A stretch of 64,000 bases of DNA, taken from Rhizophlyctis rosea. Its lineage: Eukaryota > Chytridiomycota > Chytridiomycetes > Rhizophlyctidales > Rhizophlyctidaceae. The notes under the pieces were generated by a model. That model saw only the letters and a program-made list of their open reading frames with translations, was not told where the DNA came from and made no database searches. Shown here in pieces: positions 37,001 through 48,127 of the stretch. Both the position numbers and the translations under genes were made by a program. The stretch's first letter is position 1; each line of letters opens with the position of its first letter. The stretch covers positions 12,399-76,398 of the forward strand of contig JADGJC010000171.1 in the NCBI GenBank assembly GCA_027596075.1, written 5' to 3'.

Positions 37001-38891
37001 TAAGTGTCGCTCTGGTCGTAAGGCCGTAGATACGCTCCCACCGACCCCACACCGATCAACAACCCGGGAGCGCCAGGCGTCGACAAGACGCGTCCAATAT
37101 TATGAGCTTCCGTCAGCATATGAAGATGCAGATTGCAGTTGTCCTTGTCCCTGCAATCCCTCGCCCTATCTCCGGGCGGCGTAAGCTTCTCCCAAGTCGA
37201 CCCGTCGTTCCACGACATCATCGTAACGAGCTGCTTCGCTCCGACACTGCCCCACCCACCGCTCGAATCAAGTTCCTTCCAGTTACCGACCACGTTTGCG
37301 TAAAGGATGGATTCGAAATCGGGCGCTTGGATGCGTTCAAAGTCGACCCGTCCAGTGCTTGCGCGGTTGGTGTGGTTCAGAGTTTGCACGAAAGAACCGC
37401 CGTCGGAATTGGAGAAGAAGAGGTGGCCATATGGAGGATCAAACCAAGCAGAACTTTTGGCGGCCAAAAGGTCGACCGCGAGGCGGTTGACCGACGAGTC
37501 CAAAATGGTGTATGCCTACGAGGATGGGTCAGATCAAAGGCAATTTGATAATCAAACACTAACGCTTTCAGGATGCTTACATCTTGCGAAAGACCTTGAC
37601 CGAGCGGGAATTTACCCGTGACGAACGTTTTTCCGTCCTTAGATACGTGCATTTCAAGAGTGTCATATGGCGTTTTCTGTAAAACAAAAGATCAGCATCC
37701 ATCCATACGCAATCAGGCCCGGATCTGTTTGCCCACACCACTGACCACAGCAAGAACCATGAACCCCTTCGCGAAACCCATCCCAACGACACCCCCATTC
37801 CTGTCGATCAACTCTCCTTTACCATTCGGGAAGTAATCATTGCTTGTCACAAGCCTAAGCTTGGTCGAATCACTACGGGAGACGTCGGGCTTTTGCATGA
37901 AATCTGGCCATTGGATGCAGAACACGCCGTCATCGGAAGAGTACTTGAATTCGGGAGAAGCATTGGCCCAAGAACAGTCGAAGGTGTACTCTAGCAACGT
38001 CTTGGGAGTGCTCTTGAAGCCGTCTGTGGTGTATACCGTCTGAAGTTGGCGGAATCAATACGCTTGTCACGAACTTGGCCAGACGCAGACCCATACCTTG
38101 TCATGACATGTCTCAAACCAGCCATCCGTTGTGCAGTCTTCTAACGCCAACAGGATGTAATCCGGCTTCTGAGCGTTGAAAGCCAGAACGCTCTTGGCGC
38201 TCTTTGACGGCTTTAGATCCGTGGTAAATTTCCTCCAGGTTTCGCCTTTATCTGTTGTGTACCAATGTTCTTTGCTGTCGGAGAGTATGACGGCCTGAGA
38301 AGGGCCACGTAAGTAGTTGTTCTAATGACGGAAATTCTACGTGCCTCTACTTACCCGGTTGAGTTTATCAAAAGAATGATGCATCAAACGGAATGCCTTT
38401 CCTTCGGAATCTGATACTTTTGTCCACTTCTTTCCTTCATCTGCCGACCGCCATACGGTATGCGAGTCGGGATCAAGAAAAAGTACGACCTATGGCGTGG
38501 TGACATAACGTATGATTAGCGCGATATCCGATATCATATTGCCATCTTTTACGTTAAAAAGCCATGCCAGACAGGATAACATAGAGGTTGACCTATTCCC
38601 AAACAAAAGAGCACACCCAAGACCAACCTGCGACTCTGCAAAATAAAAGATCTTTGACGGGAAGTGTTCCAATTTCTCAAAGTTGACCTCAACAGCGCTT
38701 GCCCGCTTGTCCAATGCGGGTTGCACGGCTCGTCTCAATTCAAAAGTATCGGACGAGACGACGGGTTCAGCGACGGAGAGTTGAAGAGTAGACGCAACTA
38801 CGAGCGTTGCCAGAAGCAAGTAGGATAGTGGCAATCGCTTGAAAAAGCGGCCCCATCCCTTTGTGCGCGACCCCTTGGTTGGGGAAGCCAT
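31064..38891 (-). CDS. VPS10: Vps10/sortilin-type sorting receptor with three VPS10 domains
   Basis: Type I Golgi-endosome sorting receptor, about fifteen exons and roughly 2,200 residues. Exon 1 (38628-38891) encodes a basic N-terminus and signal anchor (LSYLLLATLVVASTLQLSVA). Three consecutive luminal VPS10 units follow, each a ten-bladed beta-propeller with Asp-box motifs (YLSRDAGKTW, YISRDAGRTW, FISRDAGRSW) and a Cys-rich 10CC module (CVLGREVEYKRR.., CFLGEKATYSRR.., CWFGKEVTYYRR..). Units 1 and 2 share one long exon (about 35.57-37.52 kb), and an intron near 34.15-34.23 kb joins 2 to 3, so this is one polypeptide. A single TM (GAIFGYTILAFGLAAVVSFG) and an acidic tail ending WEDEDAVDDY close the protein. 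Yeast Vps10 has only two units. One intron contains a 12-A run at about 33179-33190. Confidence 0.88.
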
Positions 38892-39635
38892 GGTGGTTGT
38901 CGATTCTGGCAGTTGTGGTTTGGACCGAAGCTTAGGGTTTGCTGCTATTGAGGCTTTATGCGGTGTAAGATACTGATTGGACTAGGTCTTGAAATGTATA
39001 TGAAAGTATGCAAAGTCAGGAATAGATTGTGGATGAGAAGGGATTGAAGTGTGGGAAAGTGATAAGTAACAGCCAGCCAGGGTTGGATGTCATCATTCAA
39101 TAGAGTGACTTCCTGTGGCACACTCGTGTGACTGCGATCATTTCCTGGGCTGGGGACTGGGATGGGAGTCGTGGCATTTCATTACGGACAATTTGTTATT
39201 AGGAAATATTCCCACGTCACAGCAATTCCCTCATCAAATGCACAGTCGTTACGCGTGAGGCTATTATTAGCACTACTGACTGCTACCCTCACCTGCTAGT
39301 AGCCAAGCCCCGGTTCTTGTTGTCGTTTACTCTTGCATAGTGGGGTGTGTTGTTGGCGACTTGGGCCCTCTTCACGTGCCGACAACGTTACCAATATCGT
39401 TAGGTGTTTGGTGGACAGAACAGCTGGGCCATATCCTCACTCCAAAACGCTACACAAACGGCATTCCCGCCACCTCGCAAGCAAGACCGGCTCCTATAAT
39501 CCCTTTCCATAACCGCAAACGCAACCGCATACGGGACCTCGAGCACCAACGACAAAATGTAACCGCCAACGTTCTTCAGCATGCCTGACCGTCAAACTAA
39601 CGCAACCTCCCAAACCCAGGACAACAATAGACAAA
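38892..39635. promoter_or_regulatory. shared upstream region of VPS10 and PEN-2
   Basis: A 744-bp region between two divergent membrane-traffic/proteolysis genes. No single strong motif was recognised. Divergence suggests, but does not show, shared regulation. Confidence 0.35.
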
Positions 39636-39998
39636 ATGTCCGAATCCGAAATCCGGCTAATAGCAAAACGCTACTTCTACCTCGGCTTCCTCTTCCTGCC
39701 CTGGTTATGGCTCATGAACTTCCTCTACATTTGGCCTGTAACCCGGCGGCGGCCCGACCTCGGAAAGGATATTTATAGAAGTAAGTCGTAAACCGTTGAC
39801 TCTCATTTGGCTTTCTTCAGCCCTTCCATGTACAAAAGTACTCATCGAGACCTCCTTGCAGTGGCAATATACTCCCTAATAGGATCCATTGTATGGGTGG
39901 CCATCATCGTTATTTGGATGTCCGTCTTCCTCACACAGCGTCCAGGTTGGGGAGTAATAGGGGATAAGCTGTCCATTACTATACCAAAGGGGTACTGA
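39636..39998 (+). CDS. PEN2: gamma-secretase subunit PEN-2
   Basis: Two exons, 39636-39780 and 39862-39998, with an 81-bp intron (GTAAGT..GCAG), give 93 residues. Human PEN-2 is 101. Family hallmarks in order: a short N-terminus, RYFYLGFLFLPWLWLMNFLY (first re-entrant/TM helices), a basic loop, a second hydrophobic helix IGSIVWVAIIVIWMSVF, then RPGWGVIGDKLSITIPKGY, matching the conserved R-x-WG..GD-LS..IP-G end. PEN-2 completes the presenilin intramembrane aspartyl protease and triggers presenilin endoproteolysis. Presence in a fungus fits an early-diverging lineage, because ascomycete and basidiomycete models lack gamma-secretase. It is divergent from the Vps10 receptor; sortilin-family receptors are gamma-secretase substrates in animals. 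Confidence 0.88.
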
Positions 39999-40622
39999 TC
40001 CATTAGGATACGAATAATGATACCATGGCGGAGGGGGCAGAAGGTGGCCCCACCACCGTTTCTCATGTACATACTGCGACTTATGAATTCGAGAATGTAA
40101 CGTATATGTCGTTTTACACATCCTTGCTGTTGAGTACTTTGAAATGACGTAGTGGAAGATGGGGGGGCAATAAGAGCATCACCGGATGAATATGCATGAG
40201 CGGGCGTCGGCATTTGCACACCCTATATGCCGAACAGTTTTTCGGCGAGAATATCGAGACACCTCGCTAGTTGCCAGAAGAGTGCTGAAACTCATGGACG
40301 TCGATTTTGGATCTCCTCAGCGTTGGTTGTGATCGTGTCGAAAATTTGTAGACAATTAGCATCTTCGGTGCAGGCTAGGAGACCTAATTCATATGCATGC
40401 TAGACCTTGGAGATGCTGGTTCATTTGCGGCATATGTGAGTGGAGGGTAAGGGTCAATCTGATTCTAAGGATGATCATTCAGATCTAATATGATGCGCCT
40501 GCCAATCCAATTGTGTGATTAAAAGTCTTGCTATGCACCGGCAGCGCGTTGACTTATGGCGTTATAGCTATTACCTATATTACACGTTACGTACAATTAC
40601 TGGACAATCATTTCCAGGCAAT
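39999..40622. other. intergenic, nothing recognised
   Basis: This is the 3' flank of PEN-2 and of the minus-strand Myb-like gene. No coding or structured element was identified. Confidence 0.5.
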
Positions 40623-41633
40623 CTACACATCATCGAGATCTAACCAACCCTTCTTCTCTTGAGCTACCCATTTTTTCTGAACTGACCAAGGTCCTCGACT
40701 GAGTGATTTGCCAATTTCACTCCATCCAAGCCCCTGCCTCCGCAGCTTGCGCAACTGAACAAGCTCCTCCCTGCTCCATGGGCCAAATTTTAAAGCTGGG
40801 TCTAATTGATTGACCCAAGCAAGATGCACCGAGGTCCTTGAATTCCCCACCTTCCTTCCAATCTCCCTCCAGTGAGGCTTCTGACCCTCCCTGAGAGCAG
40901 ATACAACACTTGCAAGGATCAACTGCTTGATTTCATCACTCCATTTGCCACGTTGAAGGTCCGGGTGTAGATGTTGATGCCAACGATTGGATATTGCCCT
41001 AGGGCTCCTTGGCAGTCCCAAATTTGCCCATTGTGGTACTTCGTTCGCTTTTGTAGCTCGTACACCTTCTCGATGAATAACTACATCTTCCTGCACGGTC
41101 CATGGAGCGTTCTTCAACCCTGGATTGACAACATAATGCCAGCGATGACAGACAGAGTGGGGTGGTCGGTTGTACGCTTTGGAAAGGGTGGTCCATGGAA
41201 CCCTCTCACCCTTCACTTTGTAGCCCATAACATCCCTCAGCAGCTTGGCGTCCCCCTCCTTCGTCCATGGCGTTCGAATGTAGCTGGGATCTAGCACGTC
41301 TTTCCACCGATTCCGAACATTCTCCGGCCGGCGACCCAGCTTTTGTCCAAGCATGGTCCACCGCGCTACTTTCCCCGCAGCCTGCGCCCGCAGAACTTCC
41401 TGCCTTACAATATCATCTTCCCAAGGGAGCCACTTTCTTTTCACTTGCTTTGGAGGAGGTATCATGGGAGTATCCGATAGCGCTCGTTTACTCATGCGGG
41501 TCTGGTTGAGGAGAAGGAGTGAGGTGGAGCGGCAAAGCGGGAAGGGGGTGAAGGTTGACGTACTCCAGGTGCGTGCAAATGCTGGCCATCGTTTGTCGAC
41601 GGTCGCAGCATCGCAGGTAGGCCAAGTCGACAT
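40623..41633 (-). CDS. Myb-like protein with about five SANT/Myb repeats
   Basis: Intronless. A start at 41633 gives 336 residues; an in-frame Met at 41777 would add 48 residues that overlap the shared promoter. From about residue 65 the protein is an array of Myb/SANT repeats with the expected Trp spacing: LPWEDDIV..RRPENVRNRWKDV, TPWTKEGDAKL..RPPHSVCHRWHYV, APWTVQEDVV..RSPRAISNRWHQH, GKWSDEIKQLI..NSRTSVHLAWVNQ and GPWSREELVQL..RGPWSVQKKWVAQ. Such arrays bind DNA, as in c-Myb, SNAPc190 or Reb1-like factors. No other domain is present, so a nuclear DNA-binding role is likely, but the target is unknown. The gene is divergent from the myotubularin gene, with starts only 234 bp apart. Confidence 0.8.
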   Translation of the reverse strand: MSTWPTCDAATVDKRWPAFARTWSTSTFTPFPLCRSTSLLLLNQTRMSKRALSDTPMIPPPKQVKRKWLPWEDDIVRQEVLRAQAAGKVARWTMLGQKLGRRPENVRNRWKDVLDPSYIRTPWTKEGDAKLLRDVMGYKVKGERVPWTTLSKAYNRPPHSVCHRWHYVVNPGLKNAPWTVQEDVVIHREGVRATKANEVPQWANLGLPRSPRAISNRWHQHLHPDLQRGKWSDEIKQLILASVVSALREGQKPHWREIGRKVGNSRTSVHLAWVNQLDPALKFGPWSREELVQLRKLRRQGLGWSEIGKSLSRGPWSVQKKWVAQEKKGWLDLDDV

Positions 41634-41867
41634 GTTGTAGTTGTTGTTGTGTGGCTGGTGTGTGATGTGAATGACAGTCGTGAACGATTTTGACGGGTGG
41701 GTCACACGCGTCACACGCGTCCCGAAACCCCGGCAAGACACCTTCCACAACCCAAATGCAAGACCACCCAGTGGCACCCACCTTCATCCTCATTTCATTT
41801 CCACTATCAACTGCAATAGCCTTCTCCCCTTTCATGAACCCACCAAGAATGATGCTGAAAAGACAAA

Positions 41868-44800
41868 ATGACTATCACCACTACTACTCAACCAACACCA
41901 CCCACTCCCCACATACCCCTATTCAAAGGAGAGCGTGTACACCTGCACCTGACTCACCCACCACTGACACTCTTGACCGCAACCTACGACGGCGCGTACA
42001 AACAGACCTTCCCTCTACACTCCCAGGGGTGGGAGCCTTCCATGACTGAAGAGGAAGGGTTAGTCGTACTGGGCGACACGGTGGAGCGGAAGGATGTCCC
42101 AAACGGGGAAGATGAGGTTGTTTTGACCGACTATCGGTTGACGTTTTGCTCGCGCGGGACGGACGCGACGAAGGAGAAAGTTATACAGATTCCTTTGTTG
42201 TCCATTGCACTTGTGAGTTTTTGTTTCCTCCCGAGCGACACAATCAGTTACCTGACCTCCAACCCTATTGCACGATTTACTGAACAGATAGAGCAAGGTC
42301 CCTGCCACCTCAGAATAACGCTAAAGTTCTCACCAACCCGCTATATGGTCCAATTTTCCGCCGCAGCGCCAAAATCCCCCAACGACCCACCAGACGCTCT
42401 CTCACTAGACGGCTGCCAGGAAGTAACGCAAAAAATGGAAAGCCGGAAAGCTGCAGGCTATTGCTCGCGTTTTCATGATCTCCTACGACAACAAATGGCA
42501 TGGAACACGGTGGAAGACACTTTTGCCTTTCGCTTGGGCTCGGCGAGGGAGACTGCGAGGGAAGAAGGGAGGAATGGTCTTGACGGTGGCATCAATATCA
42601 GTTCTGAGGACATTTTGGAATGGTTGCGCGAAGCAGATAACTCATATGATTCGGATATGGATGAAATTGCGGAGAATGAGATTCTGAGGCGGCAAGGGTG
42701 GAAAGCTGGTTACCATCCTCAGGCCGAATTCTTGCGAATGGGACTCAGTGAAAGATGGTAAGCACTCATTCTCAACCTTGTCGCCACATTGTTTATTTAC
42801 ATCTGCCTTCGAACAGGATATTGACCGGCGCAAACGAGTCATTCGACCTCTCCCCAACATACGGACAATACCACATTATACCCAAAAATTATATCCAACC
42901 CCTCTCGCCAACATCCCGTTCACTCGCTATCCCTGACGCAAGTCACGGTCTTGCATATCCTCCGCCACGACGACCACATTCTCCAGCAATAACAACCCCA
43001 TCCATATCACATGACCGCCAACGCTCCGCCATCCACATCATCGCGTCATATCGCACTAAACGGCGGTTCCCTTCCGTCTGCTGGAAGAATCCTGCGTTTC
43101 ATCAGGTGTTGATTCGAAGTTCGCAGGTAATGGCTCTGGTTTTGAATGGCTAGGAGTTGAATTTGCTCAATTTAAGCATACCCATCCAGCCAAAAACCGG
43201 CCTCCTCCGCACCCGAAGCAGAGATGACGAATTGCTCATCTCAGAACTAATAGACGCCAACCGCGCTTCCTACATCTCCACACGATGTCACGCAGAATCA
43301 AATGGAGAGACTGCTCTGAAGTTTTGGATCTTTGATGCCCGGTCGTATGCTGCTGCGAGGGGTAATGAGGTGTTGGGTGGAGGCAGTGAGAATCCGAGTA
43401 AGTTTTGGTACTGTGCATTTGGAATATGTCGAGTTGGGCTTACCCCAAGCCGTCACCCAGTGAATTATCCGCCAGGAACCGAGTTGCAATTTTTGGCATT
43501 GCCTAATATCCATACCATTGCATCATCATATGAGGCCTTGATGAAGGTGAGCGCTCATAGCTGTTCCCGAGATTTTACCCATCAACCATATGCTTATCTT
43601 CGATCTTGTGCATCGTGATCAAACAGGGCATCCTGACATCAGGCGACTCCCCGACATGGTTCTCGGTCCTAGAAAGCACCAACTGGCTACAGAATGTGGC
43701 GGACGTATTACGAGCTGTCAGTGGACCTGGCGGGATTGTCTCGCGGATGGTGGAGGAGAAGGCTAGCGTTATTGTGGTAGGAGTTTGTTGTGCTTACAGA
43801 TAAGTATCCTGATATTCAAACCCATACTGGCCTGCATAGCATTGCAGCGACGGGTGGGATCGGACGTCGCAATTGATAAGTTTGACGGAGATTCTGCTCG
43901 ATCCGTATTATCGTACGATCGAGGTAGGCCTACTCCTCCCACTTTACATAATAGCCAGACGCAATCATGACTCACACCCACCTAGGGCCTCCACGTCCTC
44001 CTCGACCGCGAATGGCTTTCCTACGGCCACCCCTTCAACGCCCGCACCGACCTACCACCCTCCGTCCCCTCCCCCGCAACATCCCCCCCAACCGACGAAC
44101 CAAACGAAAGCGTCATGGCAACACCACATCGAACGATCCATGCCGCCGCGTCGCCTATATTTATCCTTTTTCTTACGTGTCTCCATCATATTGTAGAGCA
44201 GTTCCCGACGGAGTTTGAGTATAATGATGCGCTGCTTGTGGTTTTGGCGAAGTGTGTGATGGGGAATGGGCCTTTTGGGGATTTTTTGTGTAATAATGAG
44301 GTGGGGGCATGTACATGGTCGCTCGTCAGGTTTATATAATTGCCACTTCTGACAGTGTTTTCAATTTCTGATAAAGTACGAGCGATCCACCATAAATCTC
44401 CGCCAACGCACCTATTCCCTCTGGTCCTTCATCCACCTCCGCAAACCGCGCTTCATAAACCCCACATACCGACGTCCAGCCCTAACCTGTAGCTGTAAAA
44501 GTCGGCGAATAGCATCATTCTACCCCTCATCTTCATCCCGCTCCTCACTCCCACCCCAACCCTGCTCACCACAACACTGCTGCTACGCCGAATGGAGTAG
44601 TCGTATTGTGTTACGACCTTCGTTTGCGCCGCGGATGCTTAGTTTGTGGAGTGGGTTGCATTTTGGGGGTGGCGGGGGAGGGGTTGATGACGTTTGGGTA
44701 GGGATGTTGGGATGTCCGGATGAGATGGACGAAAGCGTACAGAAACGCGTGGAGGAGATCAAAACCTTTATCACGAAATCCCACGCACGAACGGTACGAA

Positions 44801-45066
44801 GCGCGTTCCGGTTTTGGCGGGCAAAGTCTCAGAAGTTCAATGAGGGACGAAGGTGTGGTACTGCCCATTACGCACGCACCACCACCGACTCAGAAGACGA
44901 TGAGTGGATCGAAGTAGGGGATGTGAGGAGGGCGTCTGTTGCGCCTGAGGTGAATGTTGTTTGGGGGAGTCGGGGGGGTAGCCAGAATGTGGTGGAGGAG
45001 AGGGGGTTGTTGGAGAGGCAGATTGAGGAGGCTATGGGGAGTCGGTTGGAGGGGGTTAAGGTTTAG
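41868..45066 (+). CDS. myotubularin-family phosphoinositide 3-phosphatase
   Basis: Nine exons (41868-42212, 42288-42757, 42817-43126, 43190-43397, 43476-43546, 43627-43776, 43840-43923, 43986-44300, 44377-45066) sum to exactly 880 codons plus stop. The N-terminal GRAM/PH-like domain ([28 protein letters not shown]) is followed by the myotubularin block [36 protein letters not shown] and [14 protein letters not shown]. The catalytic CX5R motif CSDGWDRT is at residues 520-527 and intact. These enzymes remove the 3-phosphate of PI3P and PI(3,5)P2 on endosomes. The C-terminal third holds low-complexity Ser/Pro and Gly runs and a long predicted helix; no FYVE domain was seen. The first intron (42213-42287) is in frame and stop-free but has consensus sites. 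Confidence 0.9.
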
Positions 45067-45367
45067 GTTCCGGATGTAGGAGTGCGTAGATTTTGGGTTT
45101 GTAGTGATGTGTGTTTTTTCTTTTTGGTATGTATTTAGGTAGGTATGAAGCATTTTCCTGCATATTTCTGTAAATAGTGAGAGATATGAGGTGTAACGGT
45201 GGTTGTGAGGGGATTGTCTTTTGTTTATAGTTATCAAGTATATCAGTTTTGGGGTTTGGTCGGAATTCGTAGTGTGGTGCAGCATTCACGTTGGTTGTAC
45301 CAAGTAACCTTCCCCGTCCAGCGGACGAGGCCGTTGTTTTATTCAGTGACGTAGATTTACAGAGGTC

Positions 45368-47135
45368 TTACTGTGCTGCACAATCAATGGCACACTTGGC
45401 GATTTGATCACTCGTCGGGTTCAGGGTCTGGAACTCTGCTGCCCACAGTTCCGTCAACTGCAATCGAGCTGGGGTGTTCGAGACAGAGAACAGAATCAGC
45501 CATCCTTGGCGGTTGTCAAAGCAGACCCACAACAAAAGTGACCACGTACCTAAAGCATAAAGCCTCTTCATCCCCAACGTGGTAGCAGAACCGGCAATCG
45601 AATGGAGTTCCACAACGCTCTTCCGACGGATGAAGTCTTGTTCCCATTCTGTGGTTTCTGGCCATGTGAGCCATGATGTGGGTGGGAGGAAGGTGTCGTT
45701 TGCGTAGGTGTAGGTGTGGACGAGGTGTTTGATCACTGCGGCTGGAGGTTGCAACCAAAAGTAACAGAACAACAGAGAAGTCAGGGGAAATTGGAGAAAG
45801 GTTATCAGAGTTCATAAAACGATGATGGCACCCCCCAATCGCCCAACTTCCCCCATACACCCACTGCATCAGCCCCCACCCGAGCATAGAGAGAAAATGT
45901 AAGAAGTTGACAAACCGTACCTTCATCGTTAATGCGCAGCGGCACTCGGCGGAGGTGATCACGATTCCCACTTGTGTCCTGGTGCTGGGCAGGATTGGCC
46001 AGCCGATTTTGAAGCAGCGGGATTTGGTTGGCGATGAGGGAAGGGAGGTAGCTCATGGTATGGTCGTTGCTGTATTCCACCGGATGTCCGAACTTCGCAA
46101 GGTTTGGCGATGTTAGGACTGAGGAAAGAAACGGGAGTGGGGGTTGATTATTAAACTTTTCAATCAGTGTTAGATTGGAAACGGGCTTACCGAGATACTC
46201 CAACGGAACCAGTCCGAATGTATGCGCGGCATCCCATAACTTCAATAACTCCCTGGTAGGCAAATCGACCAAGTCCCGATTATACGGACTGTCCACCAAA
46301 GCCTGACGGAAGGCTCGGAGGTCAGGACTCTGGTACTCTCCAAAATAGCCAGCAAAGTGCCGGGCGTCGTAGATGCAGTGTTGGGTCTGAGCGTTGTGGA
46401 TACTCCAATTGATGACTATAGCCCATGTAATTTTGTGCATTGTCCAAATTGAAAAGCGTCAGTATTCCTCGGCCCGGTGCCTGCTGGACCATAAACATCG
46501 TAACCACACTCACCTTCTCGCACAACATCATCCTCAACCTCAACAAGACCAGGCAAAACAATATCCGACCCCACACCCTCCTCAACACCATTATGCATCA
46601 TCTTCGCATACCTCCTAAATGCCTGCGACCGACCCTGCATCCCAGGCAACGTACTCCCCTCAACCCACAACCACGTCGAATTCCCCGGCACGACGAAGTT
46701 TGTTCCATTCACTGTCTTGAACTTGACCGCTCCGTACTGCGCCGACCGATCACAACGGCGGGAATATTCCGGGTTTTGGATAGCTGGCGGGCGGTGATCA
46801 CGGGCTTTATGCTCAAAGTGACTGACGACGATCCATCCGAGGGTTATGAGGGATCCGATGAGGGTTATGATGAGGAGCGAGATACCAGCTATCACGATAC
46901 ACTTTTCGATGGGGCCGACTTTTTTGTAATTGGTTGATGGGGGTTTGAGGAGGAGCGGGGCGTTCGGGTCGTCACAGAGAGTGTCCGTTTCGTCCATATC
47001 GTTGTTTTCGTCCGTTCTGTGGTCGTCCACTTGGACACAAAGTTCTTCAGACTTTTGTTCCGGTTGTGGAGTGGGGACGGGGTTGCGTTCCAGGTCTGAG
47101 GGGTTTGCGGGAACGGACATCGTAGCTGCTGACAC
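45368..47135 (-). CDS. unrecognised type II membrane protein
   Basis: A five-exon model (46514-47135, 46191-46415, 45921-46118, 45550-45741, 45368-45468) has every intron in phase 1 and gives 445 residues, which strongly supports it. Residues 1-75 are charged, acidic and cytosolic-looking. A single hydrophobic helix follows (IVIAGISLLIITLIGSLITL, about 80-102). The rest is probably lumenal or extracellular, with N-glycosylation sequons (NGTN, GNST) and a few Cys. The C-terminus ends IAKCAIDCAAQ. No known domain was recognised. The uniform phase-1 introns are typical of secreted or exoplasmic domains. A second Met six codons in could be the start. Confidence 0.65.
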
Positions 47136-47963
47136 CAGATGATAAAAGAGGTGACCTTGTTCGACAGGACAGCGTGCTGCTTATCTGTTGTGAACTTTGA
47201 AGAAAAGCGCAGAAGGCAAAAGAGCCGCAGTCGTTGTGAGAAGGGATGGGGAGAGATTCAATGAGGGAGCCTACAAAAGGTTTCGCCCAATGTCACACAA
47301 CACGCGAGGGTCCATGCAGCCATGCCTTGGACCCACCCCCAATGCGCAAGTAAACAAACAAAAGTCCATTATCACATATACCGATTTTCCCTATTTGCAC
47401 CTTCTAAAGCAGCGGCGATCCCTAATGAAGAGGCGGTGGATAACAAGAGAAGATACAGCGAAGTTGTAACATTACCATATGTAGGTTTTCTTGATCGACG
47501 TCTAAATCAGCCGCAAGGTTGGAAATCATTCTTGCAGATCTAATGAGGTGAATTGGTGCATGACATCGCATGATCACGTAAATGTGGTCGAGCTTGTTTG
47601 AATAAGCTCAAAGAGATCAGAACTCAATGCCAAGTCTGTATAGTGCACTACTTGACAATCAAACCACTGTATGTATTGCAATGCATTTCCCAAAACTATG
47701 TATACGCTTCTTGACCCATATCAATGCCTTTTCGCATATGTGAGCCGCATCGGAGCGCCCTCTATTCATCTGACGGTTCTGTTTCAGTTACGAGGCATGT
47801 AAAACCTCAGCTCCATGGAGGCTAACAGCAGGTATCTTGATGCTACCGATCGATCATAGTGATCATCTGTGTGGCTTTGAGAAGTGACGTCGAGCAAACC
47901 ATACTAACATTCTCATCAGACAAAACCGGAATCTTCGGCGTTTTTAGGGTAGCCGATAAAGCG

Positions 47964-48012
47964 GGCGGGGGGGGGGGGCGGGGGGGGGGGNNNNNNNNNN
48001 CCTCCCCCCCCC
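47964..48012. other. assembly gap flanked by G and C homopolymers
   Basis: Ten Ns at 47991-48000 lie between a G-run on the left and a C-run on the right. The flanks are reverse complementary in character, suggesting a collapsed GC hairpin or homopolymer and an arbitrary gap length. It lies upstream of the metallo-hydrolase gene, in its promoter region. Confidence 0.95.
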
Positions 48013-48127
48013 ATGAATTTCCCCAACCCGACCAACAATGTGGACAAGGTTTAAAACGGTCCCGATCATCCTCAATCATCGCCTTCATCTTCACCCGCAG
48101 CGTTTCTTCACCACCCGCCTACCCAGC

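Noticed and set aside
31064..38891. Three separate tandem Vps10 genes
   Set aside because: No signal peptide, TM segment or stop lies between units. One long exon spans the junction of units 1 and 2, and a phase-consistent intron joins 2 and 3.
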